NCBI RefSeq assembly: GCF_905220565.1 | Contig: NC_059409.1 | Location: forward strand, 5,029,501 to 5,093,500 | Length of the DNA stretch: 64,000 bases | Reading direction: 5' to 3' | From: Melitaea cinxia | Taxonomy: Eukaryota; Arthropoda; Insecta; Lepidoptera; Nymphalidae | Shown here: in pieces, positions 54,510 to 64,000 of the stretch | Layout: each line of letters begins with the position of its first letter | Numbering within the stretch: position 1 is the first letter of the stretch | The notes under the pieces: model-generated | What the model saw: only the letters and a program-made list of their open reading frames with translations | The model's database searches: none | What the model was told of the DNA's origin: nothing | Translations under genes and position numbers: made by a program

Positions 54510-54640
54510 AAACAAAAAGCCGCCTGCGTGAAGAACAACTAATAGAAAATCAACTGAAAAAGCTGGATCAAGATAAAAATCAATATGCACACAAAGTCAG
54601 CGAAATAAATAGAAACAATATCAAACATTTTGTGCTGTAC
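54510..54640 (+). repeat. Right direct repeat R2, coding-like
   Basis: The copy of 53529-53655, 981 bases downstream. Its frame reads SRLREEQLIENQLKKLDQDK and continues NQYAHKVSEINRNNIKHF to a stop. It starts 30 bases after the helicase fragment ends, so it may be Helitron-derived too. Confidence 0.6.
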
Positions 54641-55160
54641 ATTTAAAATATATTAATACGGTAGTCCTTCAAAACTTTATGCAACGTCGTAGATAATATG
54701 CAGTCGGAGGCATGAAATTAAAGGATAAGTCAAATCATTCTCTCTTTGTGCAAATTCAATCTTAATACACTGAAATCCTTGTATTGAGCCCTTTAATTTG
54801 ATACCAAAAACAAACAACATAATTATTCACCATAATTATCATTGTTATTTGTTTGCTAAACCCTTAGTTAGACCAGGTTTGCACAGTGCTACAATAAAAA
54901 CCGCATCCAAATACGGTTTTATTGTAGTTATGAAAAGAGAAATTATTTAATTTTGTTAATATGAATTTTAGAAAATATTGACTAAAAATTACATAACTAG
55001 TGTATCGATATAATTATCGACTATGAGGCATCACTTCGCTGGCGTATATACGTATTGCTTTGACCCTTCCCTCCCCCAGACCTATCCTACAAAAAGCAAG
55101 AAAGGGACAACTGCAGCTCAGACCGTTTTAGGTAGATAATTTTTGACCAAAACAGTGTTT
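54641..55160. other. Spacer
   Basis: Nothing recognised except a short hairpin of 'aaaaccgcatccaaatacgg' type near 54897-54925. Confidence 0.4.
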
Positions 55161-55699
55161 CGTAGTCGACTGTTTTCTCCTCAAAACATGCCAATTTTTT
55201 TTTTATTTTTTTTTTACAAAAGAAGACTTTGTAATATTCTCTTTTGTAAACCTTTTTTATATTCTAATTGTAATCCTTTTTTTAAGTAATTAATAGTTTT
55301 ATTTTGTGTTATGCAAGCTGAAAAAAAATTGAATGTTATGCATGCTAGTTATTGATATATGTATTAAGGACCTTACTGTATACCTAATGTGTTTATAACA
55401 ATGTAAAAATATGTATATTGTTAATATGCTTAAATAAATAAATAAATAAAGAAGACTTCGGCTATGCCCCTATGTTCTCATTTTTTTGAAAATATGCATA
55501 TATATATTTTTTTAATGAGTGTCTGAAAATGTACAAAAAATTATGCAATATTTCGAGTTTTTGAAGTCTCCTACTTCCTATGATAATGAGAATACGTAAA
55601 AAATCAAAACATAGGGGCATGGTCATGGCAGCAAAAGGTTCTATGGCACAAAAATATTTGATCTAGTGTCATTATCCAGGGAGAAAACAGTCGACTACG
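55161..55699. repeat. Inverted-repeat unit with a second inverted repeat nested inside
   Basis: The outer arms, CGTAGTCGACTGTTTTCTCC at 55161-55180 and its exact inverse at 55680-55699, are 20 bases each. The inner arms, ATGCCCCTATGTT at 55464-55476 and its inverse at 55608-55620, are 13 bases each. No transposase is present. The unit could be a MITE, a foldback element or an internal inverted duplication. Confidence 0.7.
55219..55458 (+). mobile_element. Truncated LINE 3' end with 11-base target duplication
   Basis: AAAGAAGACTT occurs at 55219-55229 and 55448-55458. Between lie about 218 bases of AT-rich DNA ending in (TAAA/AAAT)n, the tail form of many CR1/Jockey-like LINEs. It has landed inside the inverted-repeat unit, which is therefore older. 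Confidence 0.75.
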
Positions 55700-55714
55700 T
55701 TTGTATGGAGAAAG

Positions 55715-56012
55715 AGCCGGTACCCTTTCCTCTTAAGTTAAATGTGTTACATTCATGCACTTGTAAATATGCATAACAGGTCAGTCACAGTAAATAACCA
55801 GACACTATGTCTGGTTATTTAATTGTGAAGAAGTGAAGTAGTGAAGTAGTTCAAAGAAACGAAGGGTTAGTATTCCTGAACTATTATGTATATTTCCAAG
55901 TGCATACATACATGAATGTAACACATTTAACTTAAGTTTTAGAAAAATCCAAACATTAGCGTGATTCAAAATACAAGTACCGCCATCTATTAGTGACCAA
56001 TTATACTAACAT
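55715..56012 (-). mobile_element. LTR-like copy, inverted relative to the BEL 3' end and split by a MITE
   Basis: Reading the minus strand from about 56012 and skipping the MITE at 55737-55931, the sequence matches 52803-52895 for about 95 bases: 'ttggtcactaatagatggcg', 'aatcacgctaatgtttggat', 'ctaaaacttaag' and 'ggtaccg'. The match starts 15 bases into the presumed BEL 3' LTR. It is best read as a solo or partial LTR of the same family in opposite orientation. Confidence 0.65.
55733..55935. mobile_element. TTAA-flanked palindromic MITE (piggyBac-type)
   Basis: The 195-base insert 55737-55931 begins and ends with a perfect 21-base inverted repeat (55737-55757 and 55911-55931; first bases GTTAAATGTGTTACATTC). 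It is flanked by TTAA at 55733-55736 and 55932-55935. The uninterrupted sequence exists at 52876-52881 (CTTAAG), which confirms the insertion and its TTAA target. Inside is a perfect 14-base-arm hairpin at 55791-55821. No coding capacity. TTAA suggests piggyBac-type mobilisation. Confidence 0.85.
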
Positions 56013-56432
56013 ATACATCGATATTAAAGTATGCTTTAATAAGTATTTTTTAAACTATTATTTATTCTATTTTTTTTCTTATGTAATTTCATTTTGTTTA
56101 GTTTTAAAGCCGTTATTGCTTATTTTTTGTATTCGCTGTGATCGCCTTTATTTGTGAGTATTAATGTGATCGTTATTACGAGTATAACGTAAGTTTTAGT
56201 AGAAACAAGTTATTTTGCTGATGCTTATAATGATAAACAAATGTATTTCAGTTCCATTTTTCACAAAAGCTACACTTGGTTGATCATGAAGTTAATTTTT
56301 TAATAAAATATCTATTGCTTCAGAGGGAGTTTTAGGACATGTTTAACGGTTATAAATGATGCGGCATCTTGCAGTGAATGTGCTCCACTAAATAGGCTGG
56401 GTCCCTTTTTTGTTAAACACTTTTTATAACGA
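56013..56432. other. Spacer
   Basis: Nothing recognised. Confidence 0.4.
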
Positions 56433-56505
56433 CGCGAGATGGCCCAGCGGATAGAGCACATGATTCAATATTAGATTATCGCTGGTTCAAAATTATAAAA
56501 ATAAA
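56433..56505 (+). mobile_element. tRNA-derived SINE head, truncated
   Basis: It has 'agatggcccagcggatagag' (A box) and 'atcgctggttcaaaat' (B box) at tRNA spacing, then AT-rich sequence with no SINE body. The arms do not form a full cloverleaf, so it is not a tRNA gene. Confidence 0.65.
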
Positions 56506-57177
56506 CTTAGTACTAAAGTTTGTTTTTGTGATGATTATTATAGTAAAAGCCAATATAAGGAAGTCTATATGTTTCAGGAATAAAATCTTGTGACTTATAA
56601 TTCACTAAATAGCATTCGAATAGCGAGGTTGATTGGGCTACGACTTAGTCTAGGTCCATCTGTAGCTCCCGACAGAGGTCTTAGGAATAAATATATTTTT
56701 GTAGACAGTGAGAGTAGTCAACAAAACAATTGTGATACTGTTAGTATTGTTGGCGTCCATAGGCTACATACCGTACCGGCTTACCGTCAGGTAGCCCATA
56801 CGGTTATTTGTCACCATAGTACTACGAAAAAATTTGTTTTATTATAGTATATATACTTTGTCGCTTCTTCTCTCATTTAACGCAGTAATTTTTCTAAACT
56901 GTATCACACGCATATTAATTTAAAACGCAATAAAATAATAGTAACTACATTCGATTCGTCATTCATTATTCACAATTCGTCATTATTCACAGTTGTGATA
57001 TTGATGGTGAAATAATTGTCTACTAATGAGTCAAACTTTCGGAAGGATCAATTAACGTTTACTCTCTGTCGGTACGGGAATATTTCAAACAGATACTTAA
57101 ACCCCTATTAGTTAACGACGTGTCTTTATTTTTTAAATAGATACGTAAATTACATCTACATAAATATTAGTAGCGAT
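56506..57177. other. Spacer
   Basis: An 85-codon open frame at 56590-56847 has no recognised domain. Nothing else. Confidence 0.4.
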
Positions 57178-59258
57178 CCATAAATTACGTCACATCTTAA
57201 GGGGGCGGGGAGGAGTCAACGAAGCGTGACATTGTTAGAGAAGGGGGGGGGGTCAAAAACTTCGTGACATCACTCCAGCCTATCGCAGTCCACTGCTGGA
57301 CATAGGCCTCGTCAAGCTCGGGCCAACATCCCGGTTTTCCGCAATCCTCATCCAACCACTACCTGCAATCTTACGTAGATCGTCGGTCTAGCGGGCCGGA
57401 GAGCGTCCCAACTAGTCTCCACTCCAGTTGGTCCTGCGACATAGGTGACCAGCCCACTGCCACTCAACTTGTTACTTCTGTAGGCTATATATATCGGCTA
57501 CTTTCGTTCTCTCGCGGATAGTTTCATTTCTGATCCTATCTTTGAGAGAGACGCGAAGCATAGCCCGTTCCATTGCACGTTGAGCGACTTTAAGCTTGTG
57601 GACTAGTCCCTTTGTCAGTGTCCACGTCTCGGCTCCGTATGTTAACACAGGCAGGACGCATTGCTCGAAGACTTTTGTCTTCAAGCATTGCGGAATCTTC
57701 GAAGTGAACACTCGACGAAGCCTCCAAACTCCGCCCAGCGCAACCAAATCCTCCTAGCGGCTTTCTTCTAGAAGTTGTTGCGGCCTAGTTGGATAGTGTG
57801 GCCTAGGTAAATATAATCCTGAACAACTTCGTGAAGGGTACCATCGACCGAAATTGGTCTCGGTATAAGTTGGTTGTTAAACATAACTTTCGTTTTGTCC
57901 AAGTTCACACAGAGACTGACACGTCGAGAGGACTAGTTTAGGCCGGTCAGCATTTGGCCTAGCTCATCCAACGTCTCTGCAAAGATGACAATATCGTCGG
58001 CGAAACGAAGGTGAGCGATAAATTCACCGTTGATGTTGATGCCTCGTTCCCCCCAATCCACAGTCTTAAAAATATCCTCCAGCGCAGTGGTAAACAGTTT
58101 CGGTGATATTACATCCCCCACGCCGGAGGGGAATAGTTATGTAGGGAATCTTGTTCTCTGGTCCTGGACATGAACGGTCATCGTCGCCGCGTCGTACATA
58201 CATTTCAGTACCTCGATATATCGCTAGTCGATATGATATCTCTGCAGAGAGTCCAGGATAGCCCAGGTCTCGACAGAGTCGAAGGCTTTCTCGTAGTCCA
58301 CAAATGCCATACACAGCGGTTAATTATACTCCTCTGTCTTTTGAATTATCTGCCGAACAGTATGGATGTGGTCTACGGTGCTCTAGCCATTTTGAAACCC
58401 AACTTGCTCTGGTGGTTGGACTTCGTCGAGTCTTCTGGCGAGATGATTCGTAACAACCCTCGAAAACAACTTAAAGACGTGGCTCAGAAGTGAGATCGGT
58501 CTGTAATTCTTCAATAGAGACTTATCGCCTCTCTTAAAGAACAGCACCACCACACTCCTGGACCACACCTCCGGCGTGATACCTCGGTGGATGACGGCGT
58601 TAAAGACTCTTGCCAGGACTTTTAGGATAGGTCACCCTGCGGCTTTAAGGAGCTCAGTGGTAACTCCGTCATCCCCCAGGGCCCTTCCGTTTTCAAGCTA
58701 CCCGAGCACTGCATTAATCTCATCCTCTTCGAAGTCTATCCCGGATACACTCCGAATAATAGCGCGACAATGGGCCCGTGGATCTTCGGTGTCCTAAGTC
58801 GCAGACTTGCGTGCGCTCGACGAGTACAGCTGTCCATAAAAATTCTCAACCTCTTCTCGGATCTGAGGGCGAAAGCAGACGATTCTGCCATCCGCTGTTT
58901 TGAGCTTCTACCCAATGGTCTTTGAAAAACTTTGGACCCCCTATTCTACTCAATCAGAGTAGCAATATCTCTCGTATTTGAGCAGCGGAGGTCTCGGCGT
59001 ATAAGTTTCCGTATCCTCTTGGAAAAAGCTCTCTATTCTGGCGAATCAGCCGGCAACTCGCGCCTCTGCCGCATCAGATCCAAGGCTTATATCTCGAATA
59101 TCTTATATTTTCATTTAATAAATAATAATTTATAGATGTAAAATTGCAAAATATGTGATGTCGTACTAGGTACAAGGGAGTCTCATAAATGTGACCGTCT
59201 GTGACAAGGACGGGGGAGGGGTCAAAATATCGTGAAATTCGTGCGACGTAATTTATGG
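57178..59258. mobile_element. TIR element split by an RTE LINE
   Basis: The left end CCATAAATTACGTCACAT (57178-57195) and the inverse of the right end at 59241-59258 match at 16 of 18 bases. Each flank next to the LINE contains G-rich runs ('ggaggagtcaac', 'gggggaggggtcaaaatatc') typical of one family of insect MITE. The LINE 57279-59160 sits inside it. Without the LINE the element would be about 200 bp. Confidence 0.65.
57279..59160 (-). pseudogene. RTE-type LINE, 5'-truncated and decayed
   Basis: On the minus strand, in order: KNYRPISLLSHVFKLFSRVV (about 58510-58450), then after frameshifts MGDVISPKLFTTALEDI and RFADDIVIFAETLDE (FADD catalytic pair at about 58004-57993), then CVLPVLTYGAETWTLTKGLV (about 57660-57600), AMERAMLRVSLKDRIRNETI and WQWAGHLCRRTNW (near 57450). 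The 3' end at about 57310-57279 is 'ggcctatgtccagcagtgga' then 'gcgataggctgg'. Multiple frameshifts and stops, no endonuclease seen. Its 3' tail is the one used by SINE family S. The 5' boundary is approximate. Confidence 0.85.
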
Positions 59259-59592
59259 TTATGTGGCTACGACGCCAAAGAATATAGCCACCCTCTCCCT
59301 TCACGTGGGTGTCGTAAGAGGCGACTAAGGGATAACAAGGTTCCACTACCACCTTGGAACTTAAGAAGCCTACCGATGGCAGGATAACCATCTAACCGCT
59401 GGCTTTGAAACACACAAGCCGAAAACGGGCAGCAGCGTCTTTAAGTGCGACAAAGCCAGCCCTGCGATCACCAACCCGCCTGCCCAGCGTGGTGACTATG
59501 AGCAACACACATGAGTTCACGAACTTGTGGAGGCCTATGTCCAGCAGTGGACTGCAATAGGCTGGAATGATGATGATGATGAATTTATGGTT
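59250..59592 (+). mobile_element. RTE-tailed SINE (family S), full-length, on the edge of the TIR element
   Basis: The insert 59261-59581 is bracketed by a perfect 11-base duplication, AATTTATGGTT (59250-59260 and 59582-59592). It starts 'atgtggctacgacgccaaag' and ends 'gtggactgcaataggctgg' plus (atg)n. The left duplication overlaps the last nine bases of the TIR element's right end, so the SINE came later. It lacks about 15 bases ('tttttggcg' region) near 59520 found in other copies. Confidence 0.9.
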
Positions 59593-59594
59593 GG

Positions 59595-59735
59595 CCTTTT
59601 ATAAAGCTGAAGAGTTTATTTGTTTGTTTTAGCGCGTTAATGTTTAACTGGTTCAAACTGAAAAATTATTTTTATGTTGGATAGTCCGTTTACCGATGAA
59701 GGTTATTTAGGCTACATACAATTGGAGTAGCTACG
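59595..59735 (+). repeat. Helitron fragment
   Basis: Contains 'ataaagctgaagagtttatt', 'gcgcgttaatgtttaactgg' and 'ttggatagtccgtttaccga', close to the 5' half of 34279-34454 (inverted). The 3' end is missing. Confidence 0.6.
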
Positions 59736-60442
59736 TTTTTTCTCAAATTGACGCGAGTAAAACTGCAGGGCATAGTTCGTTATGATATAATTCTATAACA
59801 ATGTATATTTGATCCGTTTTATTTGATGACAAAGAATATTGCACGGGTTTAAGGGTCTTCACCGTTTAGGTATTATTAGATTCTTAAAGTAATCAAAATG
59901 AAAAAATGTGTTTAAAAATAGAACTCAATATTTTTGGAATAGTCTTTTAAATAAAATTTGGGAACCTTTCGGGATGAACTTAGTACGTATTCAAGTGTAT
60001 ATTATACGCGGTGACGTAATATCGTGCTGATAAGATTAGTTTTAAGAAATCCTCAGCTCCTATCCGACGTCGCCCACGCGCTCTCCATCGTGCGAATCTC
60101 TCGCTTATCGTTATTTACAAGCTATTAAATTTCTATTTTTTATGTTCTTATAAATACTTTAAATTATATTCATTATATACTCCTCAACGTATCTCACTTC
60201 GCAGCGCATTGTGCATTTAAGCTTATAAAAAATATTAAACCTTATCATTTGAAGATTATATTAGTGATAAATATGTGGGTTTAATGACTTAAATATGATT
60301 GAGTTTTTTAAAAGAGTTACTGCGAAGTTTTTATTTGTTTCTTCTATGCAAAAACATTTCGAATCGTTGGTAGCTTCATAGTAATAATTTATTAGTCTTT
60401 AAAGTCAAGATAAATCATTTATTAAAGTCTAATCTACATTAA
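59736..60442. other. Spacer
   Basis: A GC-richer patch at about 60050-60110 may be a repeat fragment. Nothing else recognised. Confidence 0.4.
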
Positions 60443-60722
60443 TCTATACTAATTTATAGCTGAAAAGTTTGCTTGTTTGTTTGTTTAAACGCGCTAATAT
60501 CAGAAACTACTGGTTCAAAAGTACTTCATCGACAAGGTAATTTTATGAAGATAAACTGTCTTTTATAGAATTTAATTTGGTCGCATAATTTAGGAGATAA
60601 TGTGAAATCAAATGAAACGATGTCGCGCGCCTGTTTAAGTCGCCTAGTTGCACAGGATTGGTTTAGAAAAATTTAAATTAGCTTTTCCTCAAATAAACAC
60701 TGGTGAAACCCCGGGGTACATC
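60443..60722 (+). mobile_element. Helitron-like element
   Basis: It starts TCTATACTAATTTATAGCTG after an A and contains 'gtttgtttgtttaaacgcgc' and 'aactactggttcaaaa'. The 3' part has 'ggtgaaaccccggggtacat', close to the usual Helitron terminal hairpin, but the CTAG is degraded. Confidence 0.6.
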
Positions 60723-61100
60723 TATACAAATATAATATATAAAGTGACAATTCGACAAAAAGTAATCTTTACGCCTACTTGATAATTTTTTTTGATCTGA
60801 TTTAATCTGTATGAAGTTATTGAAAATCATTACTTAAACTTCGGATAACATTAATCATATCACAGATAAAAAAACGCCGATAAGTTCTTGTTTTCTTTCA
60901 TTTTGTAACATCTTGCATAAAGTTTCACAACCGAGAAAAGTGGAACTTTCTTTGTTCTATTGCAACAAGTTGATAATGAAATTAGTTGATTTAAAAATAT
61001 AATTTTCTTGGTAAATTAAAGTATATAAAGACAATGTAATTACAAATAAGTAATTTATTTTCAATACAACGTTGGAAACGGTTTTGATGAATTTTAATTT
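60723..61100. other. Spacer
   Basis: Nothing recognised. Confidence 0.4.
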
Positions 61101-61506
61101 TAAACCGACTCAAAAAAAGAAGGAGGTTACTCAATTCGACCGTGAACATGTATATATATGTATGTATGTTCAGGGATAACTTTGCCGTTTATGAACCGAT
61201 TTTGATAATTTCTTTTTTGTTCGAAAGCAGATATCCCTGGTGTAATACCATGATAAGGAAACCAGGATCTGATGATGGGATCCCAGAGAAATCGAGGGAA
61301 ATTCGAAAATCCGCATAACTTTTTACCGGGTGTTCCGATTTTGATAATTTTTAATTTAATCGAAAGCCGATGTTTATCATGTGGTCGCATTTAAATTTCA
61401 TCGAGATCTGATTACAACTTTATTTGGAGTAATCTTTGATAATGCGTATTTACTTGACTAATTTTTCGTCTACCTACGTTGTATTACTTGTCGATATAAT
61501 TGAAGT
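61101..61506 (+). repeat. Dispersed repeat family A, copy 3
   Basis: It starts 'taaaccgactcaaaaaaaga' and ends 'gtcgatataattgaagt'. The most complete copy in the window, about 406 bp. An 87-codon minus frame inside it is incidental. Confidence 0.7.
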
Positions 61507-64000
61507 ATTTTTTTTTCGTTTGCCTGCAAACACAATTATTATTAAATATGTTTTCATATTACTATCGTGTAGTTATTTTTAGTATAATTGATAGTTAATT
61601 AATTAACTTAGTATATTATACTCTATAGTCTTCGTAATACCATTATTGTTTTGCAACATTAATTTAATTTTTAACTGGCTTTGATTTTGTAGCGTAGCCA
61701 GATAGTCATTTTCTTATTTATCTTCCCACAAATATCCCTAAAACGTCGTTGAATTCACTACTGTTATTCAGTGATAAAAAATGACGCTTACTAAACAAAA
61801 TAAAAATTCAACCACTTCAATCAAATGTTTCTCAACTCTTATAATTAGTTAAAATTTAAATTAATATGATCCTGTTTGCTAGCAAACCCGACTTCAATTT
61901 ATAATTTATTTATTTTTTAATAACAGTAGTAGTAGTAGGTAGTCGAAAAATAGTGAATTAAATACACATTATTAAGAATAGGTAATTCAAAAAGTACTGG
62001 TTAGATGTTTATTAAATTTAAAGGGGGACCATACGACAAGAACAACTTTCGATTAAAATTAGTATCATCAAAACCGGTACATCTATTATAGAAAAGTCAT
62101 TATCGCACAAAAAATATAGTCGTATTAAGAACTTCCTCCTTTTTTTGGAGTCGGTTAAAATAATTCTTTGGAACTTTGTATAAAAGGTATAACAATTATT
62201 AATATAATACATAGTCATATAATGATAGGCTGTAAAGAATGGTACAGGCCACGATACACAAGCGGTGCCAGTGATGTCATACCTAGTTTAAAACATACCT
62301 AACATTTGTGTTTGTATAACACATTACGTTACATTGAAGAATTCTCAGCGGTTGCACTATCTGGACTTGTTGTTTATGTAACATTAACTGAGTAATGGGC
62401 TAGTGTGGGGTTTTTGTATCTAAATAATTGGTTTTTAATTCATGTATAAATTTCTTTATTATGATTTCGTACTAAAATTATTTTAGAAGAGAGTTGAAAA
62501 AATAAATTATACATTTGACAAGCAAAAAAGACAAAAATTTTGATGCTATAATGTTGTTACATTTATTATTTTAGATGAACCAATCAGACTATTTGTAAGG
62601 GGTATAAAGCATTTTCGAAGCAAATTAGAATACATACTAGGAATATTTTTATAAAATCAGTGCACTTTTCTCGTGTCAGTCAATAAAACATCGATGACCC
62701 TTGACCCTAATTAGCGAATTTACCTAAAGTATTACCTATCTCAAATATTATGTTTATTCCCCCACTTTCACATTCTAGGGTAGATTTGTGATTAGACTGG
62801 TATAAGATTGATATTTTTTGGATATTGGTAGGTTACCTAATAACAAATTTTAGCAAACTGTACAAAATATCTATTTAATACTGGTTTAACATACTAATAC
62901 CTGTTTTACTCTTACACCTATGGTGGTTGATTTTTAAAGCTTAATAATTCTTATTCCTTGGACTGAGGGGTGTGATGTTTCATAAGCGAGTCTGGATTTT
63001 GGTATTTTTATTTCGTCACAAGATGTCGCTAGTATAAACAATTATTTATAACTATTTATTTTATTTCTGTTAATTTTGCATCTAAATCACTGAATGGTCC
63101 ATTTTTAGTTTTAATGAAGATGATATTGTTTAAAATTATCTGTCATTTTGTCAAGTGCTTTTAATATGAATCAAATGTTCATAAAATATGAAAGATTAGT
63201 ACGGAGGTAAAATTACCATTTTTTAAACTTTTTTTATTTATTTGTTTATTATTATGTGTTAATAGCGTCAAATCTATTGTTAAAATTAAACAAATCTTTA
63301 ATTTTAATTCATATTTATTTAATGATCGTCTCTTAAGCTAAGACAGGAAACATTTATAAAATAGTAGCTAATCACAATAATATAATCATAACATTTACAA
63401 AACTCTTATACATAGTTATTGTTTAAAATAGTTTACATCGCCTCTTTATATCCAAGCGTCTTCAAAACAGGATAGGTACGATATATCTCAAACAAAGCAT
63501 TGCGTTCGAATATTCTAATTGCGTTTTATAAGTATTGTAAGCTTATAAAGTTTTAGATCAGTAAATACATAATAAATGAGTAATCTTTGTATTTAGTAGT
63601 TAATAAAATAAAACAAGTATTTTATGACCACAATACACGATAATATTGTCCTAAAATAACCGAACGCTTCAGCTTGGCAATGTATTTGTTTGCTAACGAC
63701 TTTAAAATGCGTTTAATTTCTTCGCTCGGCTTAAAGTCGGCTCATTAACCTCCGATAATACGCTAGATGAGCCACTGTAATGACGCGCGGGAATGTCGCA
63801 GATTATATGGTTATAGATCTTCGGTAGAGATTAGCAATTTAATAATACGAAATTTAATTTAAATAAATTTTGGTACCTGTTTCGTTTTCATAAACTCTTT
63901 ATTAATGTAAATGACTTCTAAATTTAAAAAAGGAAATTAAAAATATTAACTTTGAGACTTAAACACCAAGACACTCAAAATTCAAGCAAATTGCAGATAT
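61507..64000. other. AT-rich stretch at the right edge
   Basis: At 62139-62158 'ttttttggagtcggttaaaa' is the inverted start of a family A element whose body is not clear. No gene or RNA was recognised to the window end. Confidence 0.45.

Noticed and set aside
57472..58568. Several minus-strand ORFs considered as a host gene
   Set aside because: Their motifs in order (NYRPISLL, FADD, YGAETWTL, WQWAGH) are those of an RTE LINE reverse transcriptase, and stops separate them.

Overview
This is a window of an AT-rich insect nuclear genome, almost certainly a lepidopteran and more likely a butterfly than a moth. It holds one real host gene, split into many short GT-AG exons, in a landscape of transposon debris typical of Lepidoptera: SINEs with an RTE-like 3' tail, short Helitrons ending in CTAG, tRNA-derived SINEs, mariner and BEL/Pao. 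The species cannot be named from sequence alone.

The host gene is the insect amyloid-precursor homologue Appl, on the + strand. Sixteen consecutive coding exons (16610-25102) splice into an open frame of 778 residues plus stop. They carry the E1 module (growth-factor-like plus copper-binding-like domains, 12 cysteines in the APP pattern), a long Asp/Glu/Thr-rich linker, the helical E2 domain, a second Ser/Thr/Glu-rich linker, one transmembrane helix and a cytoplasmic tail ending in the conserved GYENPTY sorting and adaptor motif. The start codon and signal-peptide exon were not found; they lie in the 16.6 kb upstream or before the window. A 3' UTR of about 2.2 kb probably ends just after a strong AATAAA at 27246.

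Layout: 1-16609 is non-coding DNA (upstream flank or first intron of Appl) with scattered repeats. 16610-25102 is Appl, with repeats in three introns. 25103-27290 is the probable 3' UTR. 27291-47600 is gene-free and rich in repeats: Helitrons, a mariner corpse, LINE and SINE copies. 47647-52946 is a decayed BEL/Pao retrotransposon with a nearly intact reverse transcriptase C-terminus, RNase H and integrase. 52947-56012 is a dense cluster of inverted and nested elements: a Helitron-type helicase fragment, an LTR-like inverted copy, a TTAA-flanked palindromic MITE and a small LINE tail with a target duplication. 57178-59592 is a nested stack (TIR element, RTE LINE corpse, SINE). The rest to 64000 is mostly featureless with a few repeat copies.

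I did not find a convincing undescribed biological system. The most useful observations are the apparent loss of copper ligands in the Appl copper-binding domain, the very GC-rich Ala/Gly transmembrane exon, a SINE family that shares its 3' tail with an RTE LINE present in the same window, and the nested insertion history at 52.8-56.0 kb and 57.2-59.6 kb.
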